The notes under the pieces were generated by a model that was given only the letters and a program-made list of their open reading frames with translations, was not told where the DNA came from and did not search any database. Both the position numbers and the translations under genes were made by a program. Below, one piece after another: positions 47,276-59,410 of a DNA stretch of 64,000 nucleotides (the first letter of the stretch is position 1; each line of letters begins with the position of its first letter). The DNA is taken from assembly GCA_027625915.1 (NCBI GenBank), contig JANTQA010000070.1:5461001-5525000 (forward strand), read 5' to 3'. The DNA comes from Anaeramoeba flamelloides (taxonomy: Eukaryota > Metamonada > Anaeramoebidae).

Positions 47276-47786
47276 AACAAAAAAATTCAGTAAAGTCTCT
47301 GTTCTATCCATTTTTTTGTAATTATAAACTTTTTTTTTTCTAATTTTAATAATTTTCAAATTTTAGATCAAAAACTGAATTTAGTTTGATTAAAATTTAC
47401 AGGATATTATTAGAAAGGCTGTCAAAGGAAAAAAAAAAAAAAAAAAAAATAAATAAATAAAAAAGTTTCCAGCGTTGATTAAAAGTTGAAAAGAATTCTT
47501 TATTTGATTTAGTTCCAAGAAAATTTCAATTTTTACTTGATACTAGAGTTTCCATTTTTAATGTATTTTCATTATTTTTCGGATAAAAAAAGGTTGTTTT
47601 TGAATAAAAACAAATCAAATAAAAAAAAAAACAGAAAAAAGTTGTAATTTTTGTAAAATTAATTCTAACTTTTCTTTTAAAAAATTGAAATAATAAATTA
47701 ATTCTTTGAAAAAAAAATAAGGAAATTAAGATTGTATAAAATTATTCTTCAAAATACCAAAAAAAAAAAAAAAAAAATTTAAATAA

Positions 47787-50700
47787 TTATTTTTTTTCAA
47801 CTAACATATGATTGTATTTCCAAGTTTTTAATCCAGAAAATGATTCTTTAATAGATCTTGGTGTAACCCAATTTTGTAAATTATCCATTGCACCAGCTTT
47901 TTGGTTATTTCCAGAAGCTCTATGTCCCTATTTTAATAATTGTTAAATGAAATTATTAAAAAAAATAATAATAAATTATAAAAAGTCCTTCAATAAACAA
48001 TAAAATTAAAAAAAAAAATGAAATGAAAATTTACTCCAAAAGGTTGTTGACCAACTACACTTCCTATTGTTGTTTAAAAAGGTTTAAAAAAATTGCGGTT
48101 TTATTAGAAGAATATTAAACATTAGTTAAAAATAAATCTCTCTTTATTCCAAAAACAAAAAATTAAAAAAAGAAAAAAAATAAATAATAATTACCTGTTG
48201 ATTTACAATTAATATAAAAGTTTCCAGCAGAATATCTAAGGATTTCAGTAGCTTTAACGATAAGTTCTCTATCGGTACAATATATTGAGCCTGTTAAGGC
48301 ATATGGTGAAGTTTGATCAGCTAAATGAAGGGTTTCAATGAATTTTTCATCTGGATAAACATAAACTGTGAGGACTGGTCCAAAGATTTCTTCTTGTAAA
48401 AGTTTATGTTTTGGGTTTGTAGTTTTATAAATTGTTGGGTAAATGTAGTAACCTTCAGAATCATCGTATTTACCACCACATACTAATTCAACTTCTTTAT
48501 CTTCTTTAGCTTCGTCGATATATCCTTTAATTCTATTGAATGATTTTTGGTCAATTACTGCTGTCATGAATACAGAAAGGTCATCAGATTGACCGACTTT
48601 GATTTTGGAAACTTCATCAACTAGTTTGTTTTGGAATTTTTCCCAAATGGATTCTGGAATATATGCTCTTGAGCATGCTGAACATTTTTGTCCTTGGTAT
48701 TCAAAGGCTGATCTTATGATTCCATTGATACCACTTTCAAAATCAAAATCTTTATGATAAATATGGAAATTTTTTCCTCCAGTTTCACTATTAAATTTTA
48801 TATTTTTTTTTATTTTAGAATTTGTTTTTTGTTTTTTGTTTTTTTTTATTTTTTTTAGAATTTTTTTGTTGTTTTTTGTTTTTTTTCGTTTTTTTTTTTA
48901 GAATTTGCTTTTGGATTTATAATTTTTGATTATATTTTGAATGTTAGTATTAATGTTTTTATCGGTATTCTTTCTTATCATTTTAAATTTAAATATTTAT
49001 TTTTATTTAAATGTATTTCAATTTCATAATTTGTCTTTTATTAGCATTTATGTTTTCCAAATTATTAAAGAATTTTTTATAAAGTTATTCGAAAAAAATT
49101 ATTATTTATTAATAATTTCTAAAATAGAATCAAAAATAAGAAATTTGAAATTCAAAATTTTGAATTATCAATCCATTCTACGAAGTAACCTTATTATTTT
49201 ATTTCTTTATTTATTTTTAAAAAATAAAATTTCATTCTTCACTTTTGTTTTTCCAGTTTCATTTTATGTTTAGGAAAAGAAAGAAAATAAGAGACAATGA
49301 TACAAGGCAACATATTATTATTATTTTGAAACAAAACCAAGAGATTTTATTCATAAAAGTGAACAAGAGGAAAATTTTAACCAATTGACAAAAAAAAAAA
49401 AAAAAAAGCTGCCAAATCATCTTTTTACTGTGTAATTTCAATAATTCAATACTTTACAACCTTACATTTGTTTTAAATAACTTTTATTTATTAAATCTGT
49501 TTTTAAAAAAAAGTGAGGATCTAAAAAACTTTAAAATTGTTACTTAAAATGTTTAAAAGGGTAAATAAAATAAACTAAATTCTAAAATTTTGGACACATA
49601 TAAAGTAATTTAAAGAATAACAATACTCATTTTTTCATGAAATTTGGAAATGTTTTTTGATTTTAAAAAATATTTCATTTTTTGTCTTTTCTGTTTTTTT
49701 TCATTTTTTTTTTCCAATAACGCGATCTGTTTCGTTTGATCTTGAAATTTTTCATCAGTGACTGATCTAAGGTTAAAATTGAGTTAAGTGCAATAGAAAA
49801 ATCATATACAATTAGTTGATAATATCTTTAATTTTGATCGATTCGTAATTGTTGGTGTAATTTTTACAAATTTATCAATACAATTTTTGGTTCTGCATGT
49901 TTCATCATTTATACAACTCAGTATTTGGAAAAAAAATCTGTATTTTGATTTGAATATAAAGGTTTATTCATCAATATTCAAACTTCAAAGTTGAAAAATA
50001 TCTTTTTAAAAATTGTCTCGAAATTTTGATTAATGGCTAAAAAATTCAATTGTTTTTAAAAATTAAATAATTAATCAATAGATTTTTTTGACAAAGAATT
50101 GTTAGATTTTGGAAATAATTTGGTTATACAACTAACTTTATAAAAAGGAAACCAAACTAATCATTCTTTCAGTTTTTATGTTTTACTAATAATTATTGAG
50201 TAAATCTTGAAATTAAAAAAATTTTAAAAAATAATTACTTTTGGAGGTTCTGAATATAAGTTAATTAAATATCTTGAAAGACATTATTTTGGTTTCTTTC
50301 TTTGAGATTTGGAAAAGGAAATAATTTAATAAAATTTGAAAATGATATTTATAATTGTTATCATTCGTAAAAACTCTAATAATTTTTATTACCAATAATA
50401 TTTATAATAGATTTTTTAACTGAGTCATTTGAGCCATGTAGCAATAATATTATTTAATTTTAATTAAAACATAGTCTGGCAATATATTTCTCAATGGTGA
50501 GACTAATCCCTTAAATATATTTTTTTTTAGACTGAATTATTTCAAAACTAAGTTATTTTATTTTCAAAGTTTAATTTAGTAAACAACTATCTACTCAGAT
50601 AATAAGATTTCAAATCATCTTCAAAGTAAATAATTTTTTTTGGAATAATTAGAAATATAGTTTGGATTTTGAACTTTACCAAAATCAGATAGAAAAATGG

Positions 50701-52957
50701 ATCAAACTTTAGAAAAACAATAATTCCACCTGTAAATAGTGTTAAATAGTGAGTTAGACTTTGTAGTAAACAGATTTTTCCTTTGTTTTTCAATTTCAAG
50801 ACACTAGTATTTGAATTATAAAAGAGTGTAAATTTTACATTGCTCGTTGGAAACACATTTTGTAAAGGTGGATGAAAAGTTAATTCCTTTATTTTTCAAC
50901 AAATAGCAAAATTTCTTACTCCTTAAAAGAAAATACTTTTTTAGCTGTAATCTTGTCTATATTATAGTTAGGATAAAAAAACTCTAAATATAATTTTAGA
51001 GTTTCTATAAGTGCCGCCAAGTGCCGTAGTGCCTAGCTTTTCCAGAATTCAAAAGAATGGTTAAAAATCAAAGATTTTGCTCAATTCTTTTAAATTCTGG
51101 AAAAGCTAACGGGGATTTCTTTTAATTTCTAAAATTAAAAAAACCTAAAGAAAAGTGCCTAGGTTTTTTTTACTTTTGGAAATAAACCAAAAATTTCAAA
51201 AATTTTCTGTTTATTACAAAAATTAAAAAAAACCTAACGGCAAGTTGGAGGTAATTTTGTTGAATTACCTCTCTTCAATAATATATATATAAAAAAAAAA
51301 AAAAAAAAAAAAAAAAGAAAATACTTTTTTTTGAAATAATTAGAAAATGTAAAGTTGAATTTTGAACTTTTCCAAAATCAGAAAAATAGATCAAAGTTTT
51401 GAAAACAATAATTCATTTCTGAAAATATCATTTAAAAGCGAGTCAGATATTTTAGTTATCAGATTTTTGATTTGTTTTTCAATTTCAAGATTCGGTAAAT
51501 TTTTTTTGAATTTGTTATTTAATTCGATTAAAGTTTTTTTTGAGTTTACAAACCGAAGAAGACAGACAATTCCATTTTTACAAAAATAATTTTTTTGGAT
51601 ATTAAACTTCTTTTTTTTCATTTACAAATTGGAAAACAGTCTTCGTAGATTTGTAATAAATAATTACAAAAAAAAGCAAAAAAAAAAACAAAAAAAAAAA
51701 GCAGAAAATAAAAAGTTTACCCGACAATTCTTGGATAGTTCTTATAAAGGTTTATGGTGTTTTCTGCTGTTTGTAACCAGATTTTCTTAAAGGTTGCTGT
51801 TGATCCTGTGAAATGGATACCAGAAAAGTTTTTGTTGTTGATTAGGGTGTTTCCAATTTGCCTTCCCATGCCTGGTACGAATTGGATAACTCCTGAAGGT
51901 AGCCCTGCTTCTTCAAGGATTTTGTACATTAAATAATTTGCGTAAATTGATGTTGAGCCAGGCTTCCAAACAACAACATTACCCATAAGTGCTGGTGATG
52001 TAGGAAGATTAAGACCAATCGCAACAAAATTAAATGGGGTGATGGCGACAACATATCCTTCGAGTGGCCTCCATTCTAAGGTGTTCCAAATTGTCTTTGG
52101 ATTGATTTCGGGCTGGCGTTCATAGATTTTTTGTGCATAATATGTGTTGAATCTTAAAAAATCACATGCTTCACCAATTACATCAATCTCACTTTATTAT
52201 TACAATTGGGTGGTGTTTGTTTGTTTGTTTGTTTGGTTGGTTGGTTGGTTTTTTGTTATTGTTAATTTGAAGAAAACAAAAAGAAGAGAAGGAGAATTCA
52301 AAATTAATGAAATAAATTTTTCTTTTTGATCAGGGTGTTGCTTTTTTTTCAATTTAGTTGAAAAAAAAGCAAAAAAGTAACAAAAAAATATTGTAAAAGC
52401 AAATCATTTACGCTTGCCAAATATTTTTTCCTTGCCCTAACATTGTTGCAGCTAAAAGTTTTGTTCGGTATTTACCAGAAATAAGGTCAGCAGCCTTTAA
52501 AAAGATTGAAGCACGAGAATGGAATGGCAAATTCATCCATTTTTTTTTGGCTTCAAGTGCGCCTTCAATTGCTTGGTTAACAATTTCTTCACTAGCATTC
52601 GAAAAAGTACACAAGGTTTTTTTGTGATCAGAGCAGATTGGTTGTCTTCCTTTCTTTTCAGTTCGAATTTCCTTTCCATTAATGATAATGGGTACTTCAA
52701 ATTCAAATTCTTCTCGGAGTCTTCGGCATTCTTCAAGAATTTCTTTGGCTTCTTTTGAATTTGGATCGTAATCTCTCTTTGTGTTTTTAAATTTTATATC
52801 AGAAAATTGAAAAAATACAAGTGAGAAGAATAAATTTACTTGTCAAAAAACAAAAAAAGAAAGACAAAAAAAGGAGTAAAAAAAAAAAAAAAGAAAATTT
52901 TCAAACACAAGATTCGTTTTGTGGAATTGGGATATTGACTCTGGAAAATTGTTCCAT
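47787..52957 (-). CDS. Delta-1-pyrroline-5-carboxylate dehydrogenase (P5CDH, ALDH4 family), six exons
   Basis: Exons on the minus strand are 52907-52957, 52412-52776, 51721-52191, 48195-48787, 48035-48063 and 47787-47927. They join in frame through GT-AG introns into 549 residues that follow ALDH4A1 end to end. The enzyme oxidises glutamate semialdehyde/P5C to glutamate with NAD+ in proline breakdown. Seen: PFNF in EGYVVAITPFNF, GNVVVWKPGS with the NAD-binding Lys, FTGS, catalytic Glu297 in GETGGK, nucleophile Cys331 in GQKCSACSR (34 apart, the same spacing as human Glu314/Cys348), EEIFGPVLTVYVYPD, and AGNFYIN then STGSVVGQQPFGG split by an intron. Exon 1 codes only 17 residues (VNIPIPQNESC), chosen because it fits the family N-terminus exactly. 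The protein starts almost at the conserved core, so no mitochondrial presequence is visible. Introns are 130, 220, 2933, 131 and 107 bp. Confidence 0.96.
49560..49925 (+). repeat. Dispersed repeat Y, copy 2
   Basis: Same orientation as 40865-41215, similarity interrupted by small indels. It lies in the P5CDH intron, antisense to the gene. Confidence 0.65.
50330..50900 (-). repeat. Dispersed repeat X, copy 2
   Basis: Reverse-complement match to 39380-39960 over almost its full length. A shorter, same-strand copy covers about 51315-51500, so two X copies lie within 1.2 kb in this intron. Confidence 0.65.
51034..51109. repeat. Family E hairpin repeat
   Basis: AGCTTTTCCAGAATTCAAAA pairs with TTTTAAATTCTGGAAAAGCT around a loop containing AAATCAAAGATTTTG. 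Related hairpins occur near 22231-22310, 32835-32925 and 62140-62206. Confidence 0.65.
51155..51243. repeat. Family E-type foldback with CCTAGG end
   Basis: GTGCCTAGGTTTTTTTTAC pairs with AAAAAAAACCTAACGGCA, and GAAATAAACC lies inside the left arm. A near copy lies at 61776-61862, and weaker ones near 57070-57145 and 57600-57720. These are small non-coding foldbacks. Confidence 0.6.
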
Positions 52958-54059
52958 TTAATGATATTAATTGTTGAAAAAGGGTTTTTTATTTTAAGAG
53001 AAAGCGAAAAAAAAATAATTTTCTTTCAACTCCTTTTTACAAAGTTCTCCTAAAAGAAAAAAAAATACTTTGCTCTTTAGGTTCACACTAATCAAAAAAA
53101 GGGGTTACAAAATAATAAAATCATTTTTTTAGTTATTTTTCGTCAAAATAAACAATTAGTGTTTTCAACATTTCTGATAACCATTGTAAAATCATGATCT
53201 AAACTAACTATTGTTCACAATTTTATAGGATCAAGACCTTTCTTTTAATTACTAATTATAATTCCAACGGTTTTATTCTGACTTTTGGTGTACAATTTTT
53301 GAAAAAGCAAATTTACCCATAAATAATTATTTTGAAGAGAATTTTATTTGGAAAAAGTTTTCTGGATTTGTAGTTGGAAATTAATTTTTTGATGACAAAT
53401 TAGAGTGAATATTCAATTTTGAGAATTTAATAATCTAACAATCTAACAAAAACAGAACTTCTAAATAAGTTTTATTAGGGTACATTACTTCCTTGTATCA
53501 AATTACTTTTTTTCTTGTATCCATAAAAAATCTTAAAAGTACGGTGAATTGCAAAAGTTAAAGATCAAAATTTTCATTTTACTTTCCAAAATAAAAACAC
53601 ACTTACACAAGAATTAAATCAAATCTTCAATGTTTCCCAATTCAAAAAGAAAAAATTAATAATTAAAACCGATTTTTTAAATTCAAAAATAAAAAATTTT
53701 ACTTGATTTTCAAACCTTTTTTTGAGAGCTGAATGAAAATTTTGATCTAATAATTTTGAAACAAATAGTAATTGAAAAAGTGTTTCCTTTGTGATGAATA
53801 ATTTGTGTACTCATTAAATCTAATTTTTCTCAGATTTTTGGAATATAAAAGGTTTACAATTGGAATCAAATACAAAACGAGGAAAAATATTCTCTTCATT
53901 TTCGTTCTCCTATTTTTCTGAAACAAAAAATCGAGTTTTTCTTGAAATAAATTGTAATTTGTGATTTACATCTATTTATTTATCTTTTTTTTTTACTGAT
54001 GATATGTTAACAATGAATCTGAAAAAGTATTGCTGAAATCAGAAGTGACAAAAAGTTTA

Positions 54060-54392
54060 CAGGTATTTGAAACCTTAATGGGAAAAAAATTTCACTTCCT
54101 TTTCCAGATTTATCTTTTATAAATAGTGTTTTAAAAGAAAGTAGTTTTATAATTTAAGATCTATTTGAAAAAGGAGCAAATTGAAATGAAGTGAAAATTT
54201 TTCCCTTTTAAAAGTCAAATATAGGTAATACTGGTATTTGAATAATAAATGGGATTTTTTTTCACTTCATTTTTAATTTCTCTTTTTTAAGAGAACATAG
54301 ATAGAGAACCTCTTTCTTTAAGAACTATATTTATAAAAAAAAAATATGGAAAAGGAAGTGAAAATTTTTCCCTTTTAAAAGTCAAATATAGG
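54060..54392. mobile_element. Two family C foldbacks head to tail
   Basis: The first copy runs 54060-54226 and the second 54231-54392. Both end with the same stretch (GTGAAAATTTTTCCCTTTTA then GTCAAATATAGGTAAT), so one probably arose from the other by tandem duplication rather than by two insertions. The left ends read AGGTATTTGAAACC and CTGGTATTTGAATAATAAAT. Confidence 0.65.
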
Positions 54393-55212
54393 TAATATAG
54401 GGATCCAAAATAAAAAATATTTTTAAAAAACTTATAAATGTATTTAAAAAAGCAACAAATACAAATTATATGATGTTTACAACAAAAATTCATTTTTTTT
54501 TATTGTTGCAAATTCTTTTAAAAATTTATTTTTGATCATTAATTGTTTTCAAAAGGGAAAAGAGTTTATTCTTGAAAGAATAAATTAAAGTGTATGTTGG
54601 TTAAATGGAAATTATAGTATTTCAATACAATCAATTTTGGATTTTTCAATTTACTGTTGTCAAAAAAATACGTACAGAAAAGTTTAAACCATGTTTCAAA
54701 AAAAAAAAAGATATATTTTTTTTTCAAAAAAGATCTTTACATTAACCAAATAAAAAAACTGTAACAAAATAATATCTGATTTATTAAAGATTTATTATTG
54801 TAAAAGAAATTCTCAAAATGAAGGATCAAAATTTTAAATATTTACTTTCAAAAATTCGATTAATTTTTATGGTAAATATAATCAAGAATAAAAATTCAGA
54901 ATAAAAAAAAAAATTATTAAAAAATGAAGTAATTTTTCCTTCCAAATTGCATTCCTAATATTAGGAATTTCCTTAAAATATCCAAGGGGTTTACTTTCAC
55001 TATTGATTTGATCTTAGTTCTAAATTCGGGGGATTAGGCATTACATTGGAACAAGAAGAAAAAAAAAAGTAAGTGTTTAATTTTGAAACATGGATACTAA
55101 GCACTGGATATCTTTTTTTTTTTTTTTGTTTGATATCTACTGATATGAATATTTTTGAAGACAAAAAAAGAAAAATTGGAATTAATTTTATATAATATTC
55201 ATGCCAAATACT

Positions 55213-55392
55213 CTGGTTAATCCGACTTTTAAGACGTATAAATAATTTAAATTTAGGCATATTATACGGATTCTTGTAAAATAATATGTTTTTTTTTTTT
55301 TAAATAATTCCAAAAAAGGTGTTGAAATGTGAGAGTTTTTTGTGCCAGAAAATATATTTCAAAATTTATAACTTAAAAGTAACACTGTCTAT
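55213..55392. mobile_element. MITE family A, copy 9 (strongly decayed)
   Basis: ATCCGACTTTTAAGACGTA on the left and AACTTAAAAGTAACACTGTCT on the right still match the family outline. The interior is largely lost. Among the oldest copies in the window. Confidence 0.5.
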
Positions 55393-57195
55393 ATCATACT
55401 TATGAAAAAATTATAAAATTCCATGTTTATCAAATTTGTTTATTTTTCATTTTTCAATGAATGGGAACAAACATTCACCAATTTTCTTATTAATCGGAAT
55501 AAATTGGCAAAGATATATAAATAAATAGCCTATTTACCACTTTTTAAGGTTTTCTTTTTTATTGGATTTATCTGTATCTTTGATTTGTGGAAAATTTCTA
55601 AAACAATACGGCCCTGAAATATTGATACATGATAAGGGTGTATAATTGTTTCTCATTCAAATTCCAAGCACAAGTATCTAATCAACAATTTAGTATCTTT
55701 TGTTTATTTTTCATCCCCCCCTTTTTTTTTATTATGATAATTGTTCTTATATTACACCTTTCTTTCAATCAATAACTAATTTTAGTATGATCCCAAACTT
55801 TAGTAAAATAATGAATTAGGGACAGTCTGCAAATTTTATCATTTTTTATAAAAAATAATTGTCAGAAACCCCACTAAAAAAAAAAAAAATAAGCTGATTA
55901 CCACACCAGATTTATATTTAGAACCAACATTTTTATGACTTTCTATTGAGAAAAGAAGTCAAGTAAATCAATGTTGAATCTTTAAATTTTTCATTGTTTT
56001 TTATTTTTATCTCAATTTTTTTCATTGTTATTAAATTATGTTATATATCCAGAAATATTTTTAATAAGTGTGTTTGAAATTAATAAATGTAACATACAAA
56101 AATTTAGTACCTTCCAATATGTGTGTTTTAAACAAATCCTTTCTTTTTAAGACCAAAAAAGAACGATCACCTTTCCAGATAAATTTATTGAAATCAAAAC
56201 AAAAAAAAAGAAACCAAAAACTATTTTCGAATAGAGTTATCACTTTTTTATCTTGTAAATTTTGGTGAGAGTAAACCAGGGATTATCTTAAATTTATTAC
56301 GCCCATTACTATTTATTATTATTATTAAATATAAACAATTTTTTAAAAATTTCTTTTTAAAATTATTTTTTTCAAATATTTTTATCAAACTCAACTTAAA
56401 CAAAGAATATTGTTTCAAATGTTATGAAGAATAATTTAATTCTTGAAATCAAAAAAAAAAAAAAAAAACACTCAAAATTGTCTAATCAGGGAAAAAGAAA
56501 ATAAAGAGACGGTTTAAAGACAGTAATCATGATTATTAATATTTTTAATTTACTCGAAAATAAATATTGTTAATAATCAAACATAGTTATCCAACAAGTC
56601 TTTATTTCTGAAGAGGGACTGGAAAAATATCATATTTCTTTGACGATATTAAAATTAGATGGATTTGATGAAAATTGGTTATAAAAATCCAATTGGAAAA
56701 TTATTTAGAAATAAGAAGGAATTTGTTTTAAATAAACATCAAACCAAAAGTTTTTCGATCAGAATAAAAATAAAATCAAGTAAAGAGACGCATTTCATCA
56801 AAGATTACCAATAAGATCAATAAATAAATGATTTTTAGGTGGTTACACACCCTATTAAAAAAATCAAAAATTTTGGATTAAAGAATTCATTTAGATAAAC
56901 GAAAATAATGAACATCTAAAGAATAATTTTTTTGATGTTATTTGAAATAAAGGTTACATATTTATCTTATAATTAGTTAACGATAAAGAAAATTGTAATT
57001 CTTTATTGGAATTTGGAAACAAAAATTTAGAAATTCGGAAAGCATCATCAAATGACATCTAGTGCTGTAGAGTTCCTAGGTTTTTTTTTTTTTTTTTTTT
57101 TTTATTAAACGAATAAAAGGAAAATAACTAAAATTAAAAAATCCTAATCATGCCTTTTCATAATTCTTGTTTTTGTAATAAATAAAAATTCAAAT

Positions 57196-57486
57196 AGATT
57201 TTGTCCTTTACGTTTAAAACATGAACAGAAGGAAATAATAGAAAATATTGATCACTTTTTATGGGTGTGCCCTTCCCCTGAAAAATATAGATTAATTTAT
57301 CTGAATAAGTTAAAAGAACTAAATTTTAATCAAATAATTTTAAATTGTGATAACTTAAAATTATTTTCGTCAATTAATGATAGTAAAATCTATGGTTTTA
57401 TGCTTAAATTTCTAAAAGGGAATTTGAGTAAAAGGACATCTAGAACGTAATTTAAACTTATATCTCAAAAAAAAAAAATAATAATA
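57196..57486 (+). mobile_element. 3' tail of a LINE (non-LTR) element, 5' truncated
   Basis: An open frame with no start reads NRFCPLRLKHEQ, then ENIDHFLWVCPSPEKYR and on to TSRT before a stop at 57448-57450. The pattern C-P-x-x ... E-x-I-x-H-F-L-x-x-C-P is that of the zinc-binding region that follows the reverse transcriptase in many LINEs; the second Cys of the first pair is Arg here. After the stop comes a short tail ending in A-rich sequence (about 57466-57486), as expected for LINE insertion by target-primed reverse transcription. No reverse transcriptase core is present upstream. Confidence 0.5.
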
Positions 57487-58700
57487 ATTCTTGTTTTTGT
57501 TTAAAAAATCTTAGACTTTAATAAATTCCTTTATATTCCGAAAACAGAAAGACTATTTTTTGAATTCAAAAAAAATGGATTAAAATCCAATTTTTTACTC
57601 TATTCATTTAAAATAAAAAAAAAACAAGCAATTACCTAATTTTTTTTTTTTTTTTAATTTATAAAATAAACCGATAATTTCTTTAAATTTTCTTTTTATT
57701 TCCTGAATTAAAAAAAAACGAACAGCTGTAAGGGGAAATTGACACCTCCATCCTCTATTCAAGATAAAGAAATAATAATTGATTTTTTAAATTCTTTCTT
57801 GATTCATTTTTTCATTTTTTTTATTTCAGTTGTTTTAATTTGAATGTCAAAGTATAAAATACAAGGATATCTATTCTACTATTATTTATTAAAATATTCC
57901 CAAATTTAGTTCAAGAAATGAATTTTATAAATCAGTTTCAAATAAAACAAGACACTCAGAATTGGGGAAATGTACCTACCCCCTTGAAATGGAATCATAA
58001 ATTCCTTTGCCTTGAAGGCTAAAACCAATATTTCCAATTACACGTTCTTTAAATCAGTAGTATAGGAAAATCAAAGAAAACTAAGCATACAAGAATTTAG
58101 TAGTTTATAAGTTTTGTTAAAATAGGTTTAATAAAAGTATGATAAAATATTTGTTGAACAAAGTCAAAAAAAAGGGACTACTGTTGTGTGTCATCTCTTT
58201 TTAAGATATGTTTGAAAAAATTTTTGGCACACTTTTTAAAAAAATGTTATTACTGTTCTTTTCAGCTTAAAGGGTGAAAAATTTCACGTAATTTTTCTTT
58301 TGATCTTTTTTTTCTTTGAATAGAGTTTTCAAAGAAATAGATTGAAATGTGTTCTATCTATTTATTTGTTTGCCCCCCCCTTTTTTTTTTGGGTATATTT
58401 TGGTCTGTGTTGAGTGGACAAACTAAGAATCCTAAAATGAAGTCAAAATTCCAGAATTGAAAAAACGGATAATCAACCAAAAATTTTGTCTGATTCAAAT
58501 TTCAAACACCAGTAATTTTTTGATTTTTTCTCATGTTTGGATCGAATAAACATTGGCTTTCTTAACAAAAGAATTGATTAAGTTGAAAAACCTTTAAAAG
58601 TATTCTTTTAATAAAAAATTCTGAAGTTTAGTTGGATTTTATTTTCTTTAAAAAGTGATTTCATTGTTGTAAAAAAAAGCCTTTTAGTTTCTTTTGTTTT
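57487..58700. other. AT-rich intergenic stretch
   Basis: Contains a weak family E foldback (57600-57720) and a diverged family C-like foldback (about 58249-58512, right end TTCAAACACCAGTA). No gene seen. Confidence 0.4.
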
Positions 58701-59410
58701 TTATTTTTTAATCGCTTTTTTTATTTCGAGATCTTTTAAATTTTTTTTTTTATTCAAGATCGTTGCTTCGATCTCTGTACGAAGATTTTTCACTACAAAT
58801 GAATTCGCATATATTAGGTTTCCGTTTGGAATTGTTTTTTCAATCAAAATAAGTACTTCTTCAGGTTTTGTTAGTAAAAGTTTTGGTTTTGAAGAAACAG
58901 TGTTGTTTTTAAAGTGTTCATTGAGAAGCTGAATAAAAAATTTCAAAAAATGTTGGGCGGCCATACGGTTTTCTTCGGGCGACAAAATTAAAGTATAACA
59001 TAAACTGGTAAAATAAGAAAAAGGAAAAAAAAAAAGAAAAAAAAAAAGAAACAGAAATCAAGACATGCACAATATTTGAATTAATTGTTTTTAAGAGAAC
59101 AGGAAACAAATTACTTTAGTACTTTTTTCCAAACAACAACTTTTGGTTTTTGAAAGAGACTACTTTCAGGAACACGAAATACACCAACACCAACACTTTT
59201 TTCCATTAATTGCTTGGAATAATTATTCTCGATGTTTGTTTGTAAAATATTAAAGCTTTGTAATTTTTTATCATAGTTTTGATAGACTTGTGAAATGATT
59301 AAATTTTGTCTTTTTATGGAGTGTTCATCATTTAAATGTGCTGAAAAAAAGTATGAGAAATATGTGATTTGTGTTTCGTCAAGTGAATGAATTAAAAAAC
59401 CAACAACCAT
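58701..59410 (-). CDS. AP5S1: AP-5 complex sigma subunit (sigma-5), two exons
   Basis: Exon 1 (59115-59410) and exon 2 (58701-59004) join across a 110-bp-class GT-AG intron (59005-59114) into 199 residues; human AP5S1 has 200. Matches to that family: N-terminal MVVGFLIHSL (human MVHAFLIHTL), GVFRVPESSLFQKPKVVVW followed by KKVL (human GAFRLAAENPFQEPRTVVW...), and near the end EEVLILIEKTIPNGNLIYAN then FVVKNLRTEIEA (human GILTRFLPHGQLLFLNDQFV...). The splice restores VLNLCYTLILSPEENRMA, which aligns with the family without a gap. AP-5 is a late-endosomal/lysosomal adaptor, and sigma-5 is a small longin-fold subunit of its core. The other AP-5 subunits are not in this window. Start: first ATG, at the exact family start. 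Confidence 0.88.

Larger units (their letters stand above)
42864..47786. other. AT-rich intergenic region with repeat J and a family D fragment
   Basis: No gene seen. Repeat J copy 1 occupies about 43331-43760, and a right-end fragment of family D (TATCATGAAAATTCATG then TTATCATCAAAAC) lies at about 47100-47275. The rest is homopolymer-rich sequence; 45240-45320 is extremely T-rich. Confidence 0.5.
48788..51720 (-). other. 2.9-kb intron 3 of the P5CDH gene, repeat-filled
   Basis: Donor GTAAACTTTT after the PRIVG codons, acceptor TTTAATAG before GETGGK; a Gly codon is split GG|T. The intron contains repeat Y copy 2 (49560-49925), repeat X copy 2 (50330-50900, inverted relative to copy 1), a partial X copy (51315-51500) and family E hairpins (51034-51109 and 51155-51243). 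The frames inside it are not coding. Confidence 0.88.
52958..57195. other. AT-rich intergenic region upstream of P5CDH
   Basis: No gene recognised. It contains two tandem family C foldbacks (54060-54226 and 54231-54392), a decayed family A element (55213-55392) and long poly-A/T tracts. No other structure was seen. Confidence 0.5.

Noticed and set aside
50587-51621. Frames in P5CDH intron 3 at 50587-50856 and 51391-51621
   Set aside because: They lie in copies of repeat X, but the frame is not conserved between copies.
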